A stretch of DNA of 64,000 nt from Hyphomicrobiales bacterium (GCA_016710435.1 JADJVV010000001.1:2068501-2132500); one strand, 5' to 3'. Positions 1-9,195 are shown, counted from the first letter of the stretch. The notes: generated by a model from the letters alone, not told the origin. Numbers and translations are program-made.

Positions 1-896
1 TCTTCGCACTGGCAGACCGCGTGACCGTTCTGCGCGACGGCCAGCACGTGGCGACGAAACCTGTTTCGGAAGTGGACGAAGCCAAGCTCGTGGCGATGAT
101 GGTGGGCCGCTCCATCGACCGCCTATACCCGGCAAAGCAGGGCAAGAACGGCGATGTGGCGCTCGAACTGCGCAACGTTTCCCATGGCTCGGTGGTGCGC
201 GACATTTCGCTGTCGTTGCGCCGGGGCGAAATTCTTGGCCTCGCAGGCCTTGTGGGGTCGGGCCGCACCGAAACGGCACTGACGATCTTTGGCATCACCC
301 CTGCCACCGCGGGCGAAATTCGCGTGGATGGGAAGGCAGAGGCCATCAACAGCCCGGAAATGGCCCGCGACCTCGGCATTGCCTATATCCCTGAGGACCG
401 CGGGCAGCAGGGCCTCATCAAGGCGCAATCCATTGAAGACAATATCGCCCTCGCCAACTTGAAGCGGCTCATCCGTGGCTGGTTCGTGGATGTGGCGCAA
501 GTGACGGCAGAGGCGCGCAACGCCATCACGCGCTTCGGCATCCGCGCCCGAGGCCCGGAGCAACTGGTGCGCCAACTCTCGGGCGGCAACCAGCAGAAGG
601 TCGTGCTGGGAAAGTGGCTCGCCACCAATCCTCGCATCCTCATCATGGACGAACCGACGCGCGGCATTGATGTGGGGGCCAAGGCCGAGATTCACCAACT
701 CATGCGCAAGCTCGCAGGCGACGGCATGGCCATCCTGATGATTTCCAGCGAGTTGCCGGAAGTGCTCGGCATGAGTGACCGCGTGCTCGTCATGGGGGGA
801 GGCCGCATCCTCGCGGAATTTGCCAGTGAAGATGCCACGGCCGAAGCGGTCGGCGCCGCCATGACCAGCAGCACGATCAAGGAGATCGCCGCATGA
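1..896 (+). CDS. Sugar ABC transporter ATP-binding protein (RbsA/RhaT type), 5'-truncated
   Basis: The reading frame is already open at the left edge (frame starting at base 3, FALADRVTVLRDG), so this is the C-terminal part of a two-domain RbsA-like ATPase that energises sugar import. What is present is the end of the first ATPase domain, the inter-domain segment (MMVGRSIDRLYP) and a whole second domain. The second domain has the degenerate Walker A of this family (GLVGSGRTETAL), the YIPEDRGQQGL signature, the LSGGNQQKVVLGKWL signature and a Walker B ILIMDEPTRGIDVGAKAEI. It overlaps the next permease gene by four bases (ATGA at 893-896), so translation is probably coupled. The sugar is not readable from the ATPase. 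Confidence 0.93.
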   Translation, partial: FALADRVTVLRDGQHVATKPVSEVDEAKLVAMMVGRSIDRLYPAKQGKNGDVALELRNVSHGSVVRDISLSLRRGEILGLAGLVGSGRTETALTIFGITPATAGEIRVDGKAEAINSPEMARDLGIAYIPEDRGQQGLIKAQSIEDNIALANLKRLIRGWFVDVAQVTAEARNAITRFGIRARGPEQLVRQLSGGNQQKVVLGKWLATNPRILIMDEPTRGIDVGAKAEIHQLMRKLAGDGMAILMISSELPEVLGMSDRVLVMGGGRILAEFASEDATAEAVGAAMTSSTIKEIAA

Positions 897-1873
897 GCGC
901 GGATGTTGCGCCACCGGCCATCGGCCGTTCGCCGCTGCAGCGCTTCCTCGGCGGCTATGGCCAGGAGATCGTGGTCTTCCTGTCGATCATCTTCCTGTTC
1001 GTGGTGGTCGGCGCCATCAATCCGCGCTTCCTGTCGGACACCAACATCAACTCGATCTTCGCCGGCAATGCCTACATCGCCGTGGCGGCAATCGGCATGT
1101 CGATGATCATCATCGCGGGCCACATCGATGTCTCCGTCGGTGCGCTCATTGGCGTCATCGCAACGATTGCCGGCACTCTGGCCGTGAAGGGCTACCCCGT
1201 CTGGATCGCCTGGACCGTGCCCATACTCTTTTCCATGGCCGTCAATGCCGGCGTCGGCGCGCTTGTCGCCTACACGCGCATTCCCTCGATCGTGGTGACG
1301 CTCGGCATGCTGTCCATCCTCAAGGGCGGCCTCATCAGCGCCACGGCAGGCGCCTGGATTTCCAACCTGCCGCCGGAATTCATGATCGCCCAGATGCGCC
1401 CCTTCGGCATTCCGTCCGCCGTCTATTTCATGGCGGTCCTCACCATCCTCGCCACGCTCTTCGTGCGCTACACGGATTTCGGCCGGTCCATCTATGCGGT
1501 GGGCGGCAACATGGAGGCCGCGCGGGCCGCAGGCATCAACCCCGAGCGCGTGGTCGTGGGCGTCTTCGCGCTGCACGGTTTCTTCGCCGGAATCGCGGGC
1601 ATTCTCTTTGCGACGCAGTTGCAGGTGATCCAGTCCACCGTGCCGCCCAACCTCGAACTCACCGTCATCACGGCGTCGGTGATCGGCGGTGTCTCCATTC
1701 TCGGCGGCAGCGGAACGGTGATCGGCTCCACGCTCGCGGCCATTCTTTTCGCCTGCATCGGCTCGGCGCTGATCTTCCTCAACGTCTCTGCCTACTGGCT
1801 GCGCGCCGTGCTGGGCCTGATGATCCTTGCAACCGTGCTGGCCGACATGGCCCGGCGCAGGAGGGCGAAATGA
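893..1873 (+). CDS. Sugar ABC transporter permease (RbsC/BPD_transp_2 family)
   Basis: A 326-residue, strongly hydrophobic inner-membrane protein of the ribose/xylose-type permease family. The family signatures are visible: MIIIAGHIDVSVGALIG near residues 70-85, a YAVGGNMEAARAAGI loop near 200 and VIGGVSILGGSGTVIGSTLAA near 260-285. It is the first of two paralogous permeases, which together should form a heterodimeric channel. It overlaps both neighbours by four bases (ATGA), the usual layout of a coupled operon. Two different permeases with one double ATPase is the arrangement of the rhamnose (RhaP/RhaQ) and AI-2 (LsrC/LsrD) importers. Confidence 0.93.
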   Translation: MSADVAPPAIGRSPLQRFLGGYGQEIVVFLSIIFLFVVVGAINPRFLSDTNINSIFAGNAYIAVAAIGMSMIIIAGHIDVSVGALIGVIATIAGTLAVKGYPVWIAWTVPILFSMAVNAGVGALVAYTRIPSIVVTLGMLSILKGGLISATAGAWISNLPPEFMIAQMRPFGIPSAVYFMAVLTILATLFVRYTDFGRSIYAVGGNMEAARAAGINPERVVVGVFALHGFFAGIAGILFATQLQVIQSTVPPNLELTVITASVIGGVSILGGSGTVIGSTLAAILFACIGSALIFLNVSAYWLRAVLGLMILATVLADMARRRRAK

Positions 1874-2814
1874 CTCTCTCCCGCTGGCTCCGCCACGAAA
1901 CCATCCTGGCGGTTCTGACCATTATCGCCCTCATCGTTCTGGCGATCCTCTCGGACAAGTTCTTCACCACCGAAAACCTCCTGAACCAGGGCCGGCTCAT
2001 GTCTGAGGTGGGCCTTGTGGCGCTGGCCATGACCTTCGTCATCGTAACCGGCGGAATTGATCTGTCCGTCGGCTCCATTCTCGGCCTCACCGCCATCCTG
2101 CTGGGCGTCTTCTGGAAGAACGTCGGCCTGCCGCTGCCTGCCGCCATCGTGCTGGCGGTGGCCTGCGGAACCTTTGCGGGCTGGGTGAACGGCTTCATCA
2201 TCACGCGCTTCCGCGTGCCGCCACTCATCGCCACTTTGGCCACATTGGCGCTGTATCGCGGCCTGGCGGAAGGCATCAGCGAGGCCCGGTCGGTGCGTGG
2301 TTATCCCGAGTGGTTCTTCTTTTTCGGACAGGGCGAAGTGCTGGGCGTTCCATTCCAGCTCTGGATTCTCGGCATTGCCACGGTGATCGCCGCCGTGATC
2401 CTCGGTCTCACGCCCTTCGGCAGGGCGACCTATGCCATCGGCGCCAATGAAACCGCTGCGCGCTTCTCGGGCATCCGCGTCAACGCCACGAAGCTCTGGA
2501 TTTATGCCGCCGCAGGTTTCCTGTCGGCACTGGCAGCCGTCATTTTCGTATCTCGCGTCACCACCACGCGCTCCGACATGGGCACGGGGCTGGAACTGGA
2601 CGTGATCACCGGCGTGGTTCTGGGTGGCACCTCCATCTTCGGTGGCCGCGGCACCGTCATCGGCACGGTACTCGGACTCATTCTCATCCAGGCCCTCAAG
2701 AATGGCCTGGCGCTGTCCGGCGTGAAGGGCGACGGCACCATCGTCGTCATCGGACTGGTATTGATCGGCGCAATCCTTGCGGGTGCGCTGTTCGACAAGA
2801 ACAGGGGCGGCTGA
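1870..2814 (+). CDS. Sugar ABC transporter permease, second subunit (RbsC family)
   Basis: A 314-residue hydrophobic membrane protein paralogous to the preceding gene. Family signatures: TFVIVTGGIDLSVGSILGLTAI near residues 55-75, YAIGANETAARFSGI near 190-205 and VVLGGTSIFGGRGTVIGTVLG near 250-270. It probably pairs with the upstream permease in the inner membrane. The start ATG lies in a four-base overlap with the upstream gene, and the solute-binding protein gene follows after a 64-base gap that contains a good ribosome binding site. The sugar is unknown. Confidence 0.93.
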   Translation: MTLSRWLRHETILAVLTIIALIVLAILSDKFFTTENLLNQGRLMSEVGLVALAMTFVIVTGGIDLSVGSILGLTAILLGVFWKNVGLPLPAAIVLAVACGTFAGWVNGFIITRFRVPPLIATLATLALYRGLAEGISEARSVRGYPEWFFFFGQGEVLGVPFQLWILGIATVIAAVILGLTPFGRATYAIGANETAARFSGIRVNATKLWIYAAAGFLSALAAVIFVSRVTTTRSDMGTGLELDVITGVVLGGTSIFGGRGTVIGTVLGLILIQALKNGLALSGVKGDGTIVVIGLVLIGAILAGALFDKNRGG

Positions 2815-2878
2815 TTTCGGGAGGACTTGTTTCTGCCCACCCGCCCGTGGGACCGGAAACACAAACGGGAGTTGAGAC

Positions 2879-3985
2879 ATGATGAAGAAACTGACATTCG
2901 CGGCACTGCTGGGCCTCGGCCTTGTGAGCGGGCAAGCGCTCGCTGCGGGCTGGACCGGCGGTGACGACCAGCCCACCAATCCGCTCGCCTGCGATGGCAC
3001 GCCCTCTGCTGGCACAGCCATGGCATACGATGGTGGCGCCCCCACCAATCCGCCCGACCGCAAGGGCAAGAAGATCACCGTCGTCGATGTGCCGAAGCTC
3101 ATCGGCATCGGCTACTTCAACGCCACGTCCAAGGGCATTGCTGATGCAGCCACCGAACTGGGCAACGTGGAAGCCAAGACCGACGGCCCGACCAAGGCCA
3201 ACATCGATGAGCAGATCACCTTCCTCGACAACTACATCACCTCGGGCGTGGACGGCATTCTCTTCGCCGCCAACGACCCCGTGGCCATTGCCCCGGTGCT
3301 GAAGAAGGCGCTGGAGAAGGGCATCAACGTGGTGGGCTATGACGCCAACTCCACGCCGGACGCCCGCCAGTGGTTCGTGAACCAGGCGCAGTTCAACGGC
3401 ATTGCCAAGTCACTTGTGGACTCGCTCGCCGCCGAGATCGGTGAAGAAGGCAGCTTCGCCATCGTGACGTCGACCTTCACCACGCCGAACCAGGCGCGCT
3501 GGATTGCCGAAATGTCGGCCTATGCCGAGAAGTGCCATCCCAAGATGAAGTGGCTGGAAACCGTGGAAGCGCAGGAGGACAACAACCTGTCCTTCAACCA
3601 GGCCACCACGCTCATCAACAAGTATGGTGATGAACTGAAGGGCATCTTCGGCATGACTTCGGTGGCCACGCCCGCCTCGGCCGAAGCCGTGACGCAGGCC
3701 AACAAGTGCGGCAGCATCGCTGTCGTCGGCCTCGCCACGCCGAACGCCATGAAGCCCTATGTGGAAAAGGGCTGCGTGAAGTCGGTGGTGCTGTGGAACC
3801 CCGTGGACCTTGGCTACGCCGCCATGCAGGTTCTTCGCGCGGTGGCCGATGGCACACTGCAGCCCGGCGCCACGTCTGTGAAGGCCGGCAAGCTGGGTGA
3901 ACTCCAGGTCATCAATGGCTCGGAAATTCTCCTCGGCGCGCCCTACGTCTTCAACAAGGACAACATCGGCCAGTTCGACTTCTGA
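2879..3985 (+). CDS. Periplasmic sugar-binding protein (RhaS/LsrB-like)
   Basis: A 368-residue periplasmic binding protein of the pentose/ribose type. A signal peptide is clear (MMKKLTFAALLGLGLVSG then QALAAG, cleavage near residue 23). The mature part follows the family plan: KITVVDVPKLIGIGYFNAT opening the first lobe, VDGILFAANDP, then VVGYDANSTPDARQWFVNQ and a C-terminal VVLWNPVDLGYAAMQVL. That last segment and the two-permease operon resemble rhamnose (RhaS) and autoinducer-2 (LsrB) binders more than plain ribose binders, but I cannot fix the ligand. A GGGAG ribosome site stands about seven bases before the ATG. The gene ends the operon and is followed by a strong terminator. Confidence 0.9.
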   Translation: MMKKLTFAALLGLGLVSGQALAAGWTGGDDQPTNPLACDGTPSAGTAMAYDGGAPTNPPDRKGKKITVVDVPKLIGIGYFNATSKGIADAATELGNVEAKTDGPTKANIDEQITFLDNYITSGVDGILFAANDPVAIAPVLKKALEKGINVVGYDANSTPDARQWFVNQAQFNGIAKSLVDSLAAEIGEEGSFAIVTSTFTTPNQARWIAEMSAYAEKCHPKMKWLETVEAQEDNNLSFNQATTLINKYGDELKGIFGMTSVATPASAEAVTQANKCGSIAVVGLATPNAMKPYVEKGCVKSVVLWNPVDLGYAAMQVLRAVADGTLQPGATSVKAGKLGELQVINGSEILLGAPYVFNKDNIGQFDF

Positions 3986-4005
3986 TCTGGTTCGACCTGA
4001 CGCTG

Positions 4006-4035
4006 CTGCGCCGCCTCCGGGCGGCGCAGTTTTTT
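4006..4035 (+). terminator. Rho-independent terminator after the first sugar importer
   Basis: A perfect 10-bp GC-rich stem (CTGCGCCGCC at 4006-4015 pairing with 4020-4029), a four-base loop and six consecutive T (4030-4035). It is oriented to stop plus-strand transcription. The T run touches the stop codon of the convergent ATPase gene, so the two operons are separated by almost nothing else. Confidence 0.92.
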
Positions 4036-5096
4036 CACGCCTCGGAAATGCGCGCACCCGAGCCATCGAAGAGATGGAGATGCCCGGCCGCGGGCGCAAT
4101 CCTGACGTCGGCGCCTTGGTCCAGTTCCGGATCGCCCTTCACCTCGACGAGGATCATCGTGCCATCCGCCGTGCGGCAGTGCACGAAGCCCGTCTCGCCC
4201 AGTCTCTCAACAATATCCACCTTGGCGGGAACGCCGGTTTTGCCGATGCTGCAATGCTCAGGCCGGAAACCGAGTGTGACGGCCCCGGGCGCCGCCGCAG
4301 CCCCCACCGTCACCGGCAGGCTGACGCCGCCCACGGAAACGCTTCGCCCATCACGCGACAATTCCGCCGCCAGCGTGTTCATTGCCGGTGAACCGATGAA
4401 GCGCGCGACGAAGAGATTGGCGGGGCGGTAATAAAGCTCCAGCGGCTTCCCCACCTGTTCCACGCGGCCCTGGTTCATCACAACGATCTTGTCGGCCAAT
4501 GTCATGGCCTCCACCTGGTCGTGCGTCACGTAGATGATCGTGGCCTTCAACAACTTGTGCAGCTTGGCGATCTCGACGCGCGTGTTGATGCGCAGCGCCG
4601 CATCCAGATTGGAGAGCGGCTCGTCGAACAGGAACACCTTGGGTTGGCGCACGATGGCGCGGCCGATGGCAACGCGCTGGCGCTGCCCGCCTGACAATTC
4701 CTTGGGCCGCCGCTTCAGCAGCGGTTCAAGTTGCAGGATGCGCGTAGCCTCGCCGACGCGCCGGGCAATCTCGTCTTTGGGTGTGCCGGCAAACTTCAGG
4801 CCGAACGCCATGTTGTTCTCGACATTCATGTGCGGGTAGAGCGCGTAGGACTGGAATACCATGGCGATCTCGCGCTGTGCCGGAGCAAGAGCGCTGACGT
4901 CCCGCCCACCGATCGTGATGTGCCCGGACGTGATGGGCTCAAGGCCCGCGACCGACCGCAGGAGCGTGGACTTTCCGCAACCCGATGGTCCCACAAGCAC
5001 AACAAAACTGCCGTCGCTCACCGTGAGGTTGATGTCCCGCAGCACCTCGACGGTGCCATAGGACTTGTGCAGTTTCTCGATGGTCACTTCAGCCAT
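4035..5096 (-). CDS. Carbohydrate ABC transporter ATPase (UgpC/MsmK/MalK family)
   Basis: A 353-residue CUT1-type ATPase: an N-terminal nucleotide-binding domain followed by a MalK-like regulatory OB-fold domain. Walker A is GPSGCGKST, the signature is LSGGQRQRVAIGRA and Walker B is VFLFDEPLSNLD. The H-loop is YVTHDQVEAMTLAD, and the C-terminal part begins around GKPLELYYRPANLFVARFIGSPAMN. I start it at the ATG at 5096; two codons upstream is only a TTG. It is the last gene of the murQ-transporter operon and should energise the two permeases encoded just before it. ATPases of this kind are often shared between several CUT1 importers. Confidence 0.92.
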   Translation of the reverse strand: MAEVTIEKLHKSYGTVEVLRDINLTVSDGSFVVLVGPSGCGKSTLLRSVAGLEPITSGHITIGGRDVSALAPAQREIAMVFQSYALYPHMNVENNMAFGLKFAGTPKDEIARRVGEATRILQLEPLLKRRPKELSGGQRQRVAIGRAIVRQPKVFLFDEPLSNLDAALRINTRVEIAKLHKLLKATIIYVTHDQVEAMTLADKIVVMNQGRVEQVGKPLELYYRPANLFVARFIGSPAMNTLAAELSRDGRSVSVGGVSLPVTVGAAAAPGAVTLGFRPEHCSIGKTGVPAKVDIVERLGETGFVHCRTADGTMILVEVKGDPELDQGADVRIAPAAGHLHLFDGSGARISEA

Positions 5097-5103
5097 GTTC
5101 AAC

Positions 5104-5931
5104 TCATTTCACAGCGCCGGAGGTAAGACCCCGGATCAGCTGGCGGGAGAAAATCACATAGAGCACGAGTACCGGAACAATGGCGGTGGAGAGGGCTGCC
5201 AGCACCGCATTCCAGTCCGTGATGTATTGGCCGAGAAACTGCTGCACCCCCAGCGTGATCGTCTGCTTGCCGCCGGTCGGCGCCAGCAGCAGCGGAAACC
5301 ACAGGTCGTTCCACACCGGGATCATGGTGAACACGGCAACCGTCGCCATGGCGGGCCGCAACAGCGGCAGGATGATGAAGAAGAAGATGTTGTATTCCGA
5401 CAGCCCGTCGCAGCGTCCGGCCTCCCGCAGGTCCTTGGGGATCTGCTGGATGAACTCGGAGAGGATGAACACCGCCAGCGGCAGGTTCTGTGCCACATAG
5501 ACGAGGATCAGCGCCGTCAGCGTGTTGATCAGGTTGAGTTCCGAGACAAGCTGGATGATCGACACGGACCCGAGCCGGATCGGCACCATGATGCCGATGG
5601 AGAGGAAAATCGCCAGCGCTGTGTTCCAGCGGAATTTGTATTCGGTGAGCGCCCACGCAGCCATGGCGCCGAAGAGCAGCGTGAAGAAGATCGTGCCCAC
5701 GGTCACGGTGATGGAATTCATGTAGTAGGTGCCGATGGCGCTGTCGCCAAACACCTTCACGTATCCGACAGGGTCGAAATTCCACGGCATCGGCGGTTGC
5801 AGTGGCGTGTTAAAGATCGCTCGCTTCGCCTTGAAACTGTTCATGATAACGAGAACGATCGGGAACAGTGCCAGCGCCGTGTAGAGCGCCAGGATGCCGT
5901 GCACGGCGAAGGCTGAGACGGGCTTGCGCAT
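5104..5931 (-). CDS. Carbohydrate ABC transporter permease (MalG/NgcG-like)
   Basis: A 275-residue CUT1 membrane permease. It opens with MRKPVSAFAVHGILALYTALALFPIVLVIMNSFK, typical of MalG-like subunits, and ends with FSRQLIRGLTSGAVK. The EAA loop that contacts the ATPase is visible as DLREAGRCDGLSEYNIFFFI. I choose the ATG at 5931, which shares one base with the stop of the upstream permease (TGATG), over a longer frame that would run deep into that gene. With its neighbours it forms the channel of an importer presumed to carry GlcNAc-containing sugars. Confidence 0.92.
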   Translation of the reverse strand: MRKPVSAFAVHGILALYTALALFPIVLVIMNSFKAKRAIFNTPLQPPMPWNFDPVGYVKVFGDSAIGTYYMNSITVTVGTIFFTLLFGAMAAWALTEYKFRWNTALAIFLSIGIMVPIRLGSVSIIQLVSELNLINTLTALILVYVAQNLPLAVFILSEFIQQIPKDLREAGRCDGLSEYNIFFFIILPLLRPAMATVAVFTMIPVWNDLWFPLLLAPTGGKQTITLGVQQFLGQYITDWNAVLAALSTAIVPVLVLYVIFSRQLIRGLTSGAVK

Positions 5932-6896
5932 CAGAACGAATACCTCTGGATGCGCCGCTGCACGACGAAGAGATAGACCATCACGCCGCACAGGATGATG
6001 AGGAACATCATGGTGGCAATTGTGGCGCCCATGGAAACATCACCGAGCTGCAACTGGTTGCCGAAGAAGACGCGATAGAACAGCGTACCCATGATGTCGG
6101 CGGAGAAGTTGGGACCGGCCAGTGCACCCTTCATCGCGTAGATGAGGTCAAAGGCGTTGAAGTTGTTGACGAAGGTGAGGACCGAGACGAGCCCGATCGT
6201 GGGCCATATCAGCGGCAGCTTCACGTGCACGAAGGCTTGGAACTGGTTGAGCCCGTCCACCGTCGCAGCGTCGATCAGTTCATCGGGAATCGCCAGAAGC
6301 GCGGTGTAGATGAGGATCATCGGAATGCCGACGAACTGCCACACCGAAATGAGCGAGATGGTGATCAGCGCCGTCGATTCTTCGCCGAGCCAGGGCCCGA
6401 ACAGGAAGCCCAGTCCGAAAGTCTGCAGGAGCATCTTGGCGATGCCCCAGAGCGGCGACAGGATGAGCTGCCAGGTGAAGCCGATGATGACCACCGACAG
6501 CATCGTCGGCATGAAGATCAATGTGCGGTAGACGGTGCGGAAACGCAGCACGGGCAAACTGAGCAGCGCGGCGAGGAGGAGGCCGATCGGGTTCTGCACC
6601 AGCATGTGGATGAGAAAGAACTTCACATTGTTCCAGAACGCGTTCCAGAACGGCTTCGACCACGTGGGGTCGCTCAGCAGCGTGGAGAAGTTCCGCAAGC
6701 CGGCATAGACATATGAGCCGTCGTTCTGCTTGTCATAGAAGGAACTGACGATCGTATCGACAAGCGGATAGACCGAGAACAGCGTGTAGACCAGAACGGC
6801 GGGGGCAAGGAAGAAGACAAGCACGCGCGCATAGGCGGCGCTGGACATGCCGACGATGCCGGTGGTTTGCGCGGGGCGGGGTGGGGCCGTTTCCAT
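5931..6896 (-). CDS. Carbohydrate ABC transporter permease (MalF/NgcF-like)
   Basis: A 321-residue CUT1 permease with six predicted membrane segments, the first near residues 25-47 (VLVFFLAPAVLVYTLFSVYP). The EAA-type loop is visible as PDELIDAATVDGLNQFQAFVHVKLP. It is the partner of the following permease; the two genes overlap by one base. It lies 94 bases downstream of the binding-protein gene, with a strong stem-loop in that gap that should lower its expression relative to the binding protein. Confidence 0.92.
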   Translation of the reverse strand: METAPPRPAQTTGIVGMSSAAYARVLVFFLAPAVLVYTLFSVYPLVDTIVSSFYDKQNDGSYVYAGLRNFSTLLSDPTWSKPFWNAFWNNVKFFLIHMLVQNPIGLLLAALLSLPVLRFRTVYRTLIFMPTMLSVVIIGFTWQLILSPLWGIAKMLLQTFGLGFLFGPWLGEESTALITISLISVWQFVGIPMILIYTALLAIPDELIDAATVDGLNQFQAFVHVKLPLIWPTIGLVSVLTFVNNFNAFDLIYAMKGALAGPNFSADIMGTLFYRVFFGNQLQLGDVSMGATIATMMFLIILCGVMVYLFVVQRRIQRYSF

Positions 6897-6944
6897 GTGT
6901 CCCTGGTATGTGCCTCACCATCTGGCGGGTGAGTTGTCACGAAC

Positions 6945-6973
6945 GTCCTTCCCGCGGGAGTCGCGGGAAGGAC
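6945..6973 (-). other. Intercistronic stem-loop after the binding-protein gene
   Basis: A perfect 12-bp inverted repeat (GTCCTTCCCGCG at 6945-6956, loop of five, 6962-6973) lies between the solute-binding-protein stop and the first permease start on the minus strand. There is no T run, so it is more likely an mRNA-stabilising or attenuating hairpin than a full terminator. Such hairpins commonly give excess binding protein over permease. Confidence 0.75.
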
Positions 6974-6990
6974 TGATGGTGTGAAGAAGA

Positions 6991-8247
6991 TTACTTCTGG
7001 TGCGGCGCGTACCACTTCTTGAGGCCGTCCTCGAGTTGGGCGGCGGCCGCATCGGGCTGCATGGTGCCGTTCAGCACTTGCGCGGAGACGTTCCACATTT
7101 CGTTTTCAAGGTTCGGCGTTCCGCGCGACAGGATCTGGTAGCTGTTGCGGATCGTCGACTTGCACGTGCCGCGCCAGTTCACGAACTCCTGCGCCACGTC
7201 ATCGGACAGGGTGACCTTGGCGTTGGAGAGCGGGAAGAAGCCGGGGAGTGCGTTGGCGTAGAGATTGGCAAATTCTTCCGATCCCACCCAGTCCAGGAAC
7301 TTCTTGGCCTCTTCCGAATTCGGCGACTTGGCGTTGAGGCCGATGCCGATATCCGTGTGATCGGAGATGTAGCAGTCGGATGCACCGGCCGGCGGCGGAG
7401 CCTTGAAGGCGCCCATGTTCACGTTCTGCGCACGGAAGGTGGAGATGTCCCACGAACCGGCGGCATAGATGGCACCCTTGCCGAGACCGAACAGGTTCTG
7501 GCTGTCGGGATAGGTCTGCGCCTTGTAGCCGTCGCCCATGTAGGGCGCCCACTTGGCGAGTGCGGCGAAGGCGTCCACATAGGGCTTGTCGGTCAGCTTC
7601 TGCGAGCCGTCGATCAGTGCCTTTCGGCCTTCCTCACCCTTCCAGTAGTTCGGGCCGATGTTCTGGAAGCCCATGGTGGCGGCTTCCCACTGGTCGTTGG
7701 TGCCCATGACCATTGGCACGTAGTTGCCATTGGCCTTGATCTTTTCCAGCACGGCGAGGAGTTCCTCTTCCGTCTTCGGCGGCTCCACGCCCACTTCCTT
7801 GAAGATGTCCTTGTTGTAGATGAAACCGTGGATCACCGACGCCATGGGCACGCAGAAGGTGGTCTTGCCGTCGTCCGTGGTCCACGCGCTCTTGGCCACG
7901 TCAGAGAAGTTCGCCATGGAGGGCAGGTCGTTGAGGGCGGCAAGCTGGCCCTTGTTGAACAGTTCGAGCGAGGCATCGAACGGGCGGCAGGTGATGAGGT
8001 CGCCGGCCGTGCCGCCTTCGAGGCGGGCATTGAGCGCGGCGTTGTATTCCTTCGGCGCCGTCGGCGTGAATTCCACCTGGATGTCCGGATACTTCGCATT
8101 GAAGGCCGGGATGATCTTGTCCTTCCAGATCGAGGCATCGTCGTTGCGCCAGCTTTCGATCGTGATCTTGCCTGCCGATGCGGCGCCTGCCATTGCCATG
8201 CTGGCGGCGGCAGCCAGAAGCAGGGTCTTGAGTGTGGTCTTGATCAT
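6991..8247 (-). CDS. Extracellular solute-binding protein of an amino-sugar importer (family 1)
   Basis: A 418-residue periplasmic binding protein of the MalE/NgcE type. The signal peptide is MIKTTLKTLLLAAAASMAMAG followed by AASAG. The mature protein starts KITIESWRNDDASIWKDKIIPAF, the typical CUT1 opening. A good GGAGAA ribosome site precedes the ATG (CTTTTCCTCC region on the plus strand). The gene follows murQ by 36 bases and precedes the two permeases. The setting beside murQ, nagA and a NagQ-like regulator suggests GlcNAc, chitobiose or a MurNAc-containing sugar as ligand; this is inference from context. Confidence 0.9.
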   Translation of the reverse strand: MIKTTLKTLLLAAAASMAMAGAASAGKITIESWRNDDASIWKDKIIPAFNAKYPDIQVEFTPTAPKEYNAALNARLEGGTAGDLITCRPFDASLELFNKGQLAALNDLPSMANFSDVAKSAWTTDDGKTTFCVPMASVIHGFIYNKDIFKEVGVEPPKTEEELLAVLEKIKANGNYVPMVMGTNDQWEAATMGFQNIGPNYWKGEEGRKALIDGSQKLTDKPYVDAFAALAKWAPYMGDGYKAQTYPDSQNLFGLGKGAIYAAGSWDISTFRAQNVNMGAFKAPPPAGASDCYISDHTDIGIGLNAKSPNSEEAKKFLDWVGSEEFANLYANALPGFFPLSNAKVTLSDDVAQEFVNWRGTCKSTIRNSYQILSRGTPNLENEMWNVSAQVLNGTMQPDAAAAQLEDGLKKWYAPHQK

Positions 8248-8283
8248 GGGGTTTCTCCTTTTCCTCCCGTTGATGGTTTGAGG

Positions 8284-9186
8284 CTACACCGATGCCGAAA
8301 CTTTCGACAAGGCCAGCCTCAGCTTTCCGTCTGACTGAGACAGAATGTCTTGCGCCATGGCAAGGTCTCTCGCACCGGCGCAGAGCAGCACGGCGAGCTT
8401 CACATTGCCTTGCGTGCGGGCAAGGGCCTCGGCGGCCCGTTGCTGGTCGCATCCCGTGATCTGTTGCACGATGCCCGCCGCGCGCCGCACCAGCTTGGCA
8501 TTGCCTGCCTGAACGTTCACCATCAGCCCATCATGGATGGCGCCGAGCCGCGTGTGGACGAGTGTGGACAGAAGGTTGAGCGCGGCCTTCTGTGCCGTGC
8601 CGGCCCCGAGCCGTGTGGACCCGGAAATCACCTCAGGTCCGGAGTCGAGCAGGATCACGTGATCCGCCGCCTCTGCGAGAGGCGATGATGTGTTGTTGAC
8701 CACGGCAATCACGAGACAGCCGTGTGTCCGCGCAGCCTGGGCGGCGGCGATGGTGTAGGGCGTGCGCCCCGAAGCGGCGATGGCAATCAGCACATCTCCG
8801 GCGGAACACGTCTCCGCCGCGCGCCGTCCCGCTTCAATGTCGTCTTCCGCGTCGGCCAGCGTATCGAACATGGCATCGCGTCCGCCGGCAATGAGATAGG
8901 CCAGTTGGTCGTCCTTCATGCCGAAGGTGGCGGGAAGCTCGGAACCATCCTGCACGGCGACGCGGATCGAGGTGCCCGCGCCTGCATAAATCAGCTTGCC
9001 GCCTGCCGCGATGCGCGGCACCATCAGGTCTGTGGCTCGCGCGATGGCAGGGAGTGCCTGCTCGACAGCATCAAGGGCGCGGCGCTGGCCGGCCAGCAGG
9101 GCGGAAAGGATCGCGGCATCATCCCACGTATCAAAGCCGCGAAGATCGGGCAGCCGCTGTTCAGTCCTGACATTGCTACTCTGCAT
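8284..9186 (-). CDS. murQ: N-acetylmuramic acid 6-phosphate etherase
   Basis: A 300-residue SIS-fold enzyme that cleaves the lactyl ether of MurNAc-6-phosphate to GlcNAc-6-phosphate and lactate, a step of peptidoglycan recycling. Family marks include the N-terminal LSALLAGQRRALDAVEQALP, the sugar-phosphate loop AGAGTSIRVAVQDGSELPATFGM, IAIAASGRTPYTIAA, and the C-terminal STRLGAGTAQKAALNLLST followed by GNAKLVRRAAGIV. Length is normal for MurQ. The gene heads the minus-strand operon; its product enters the nagA/nagB route encoded on the plus strand. No anhMurNAc kinase (anmK) is present in the window, so the phosphorylated substrate must come from a kinase elsewhere or from the BadF-type kinase next door. 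Confidence 0.93.
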   Translation of the reverse strand: MQSSNVRTEQRLPDLRGFDTWDDAAILSALLAGQRRALDAVEQALPAIARATDLMVPRIAAGGKLIYAGAGTSIRVAVQDGSELPATFGMKDDQLAYLIAGGRDAMFDTLADAEDDIEAGRRAAETCSAGDVLIAIAASGRTPYTIAAAQAARTHGCLVIAVVNNTSSPLAEAADHVILLDSGPEVISGSTRLGAGTAQKAALNLLSTLVHTRLGAIHDGLMVNVQAGNAKLVRRAAGIVQQITGCDQQRAAEALARTQGNVKLAVLLCAGARDLAMAQDILSQSDGKLRLALSKVSASV

Positions 9187-9195
9187 AGCGGCGAC

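Noticed and set aside
2835..2860. Short hairpin CCCAC-N6-GTGGG before the first binding-protein gene
   Set aside because: Only five base pairs, no T run, and easily expected by chance at this GC content.
692..3108. Long minus-strand open frames opposite the first sugar importer (up to 438 codons)
   Set aside because: They are mirror images of the permease and binding-protein genes in high-GC DNA, are rich in His, Gly, Arg and Asp, and show no family motif or ribosome site.
5065..8334. Long plus-strand frames opposite the murQ-transporter operon
   Set aside because: Charged low-complexity translations (strings of Asp, His, Arg, Gln) without motifs; the minus-strand genes here are unmistakable.
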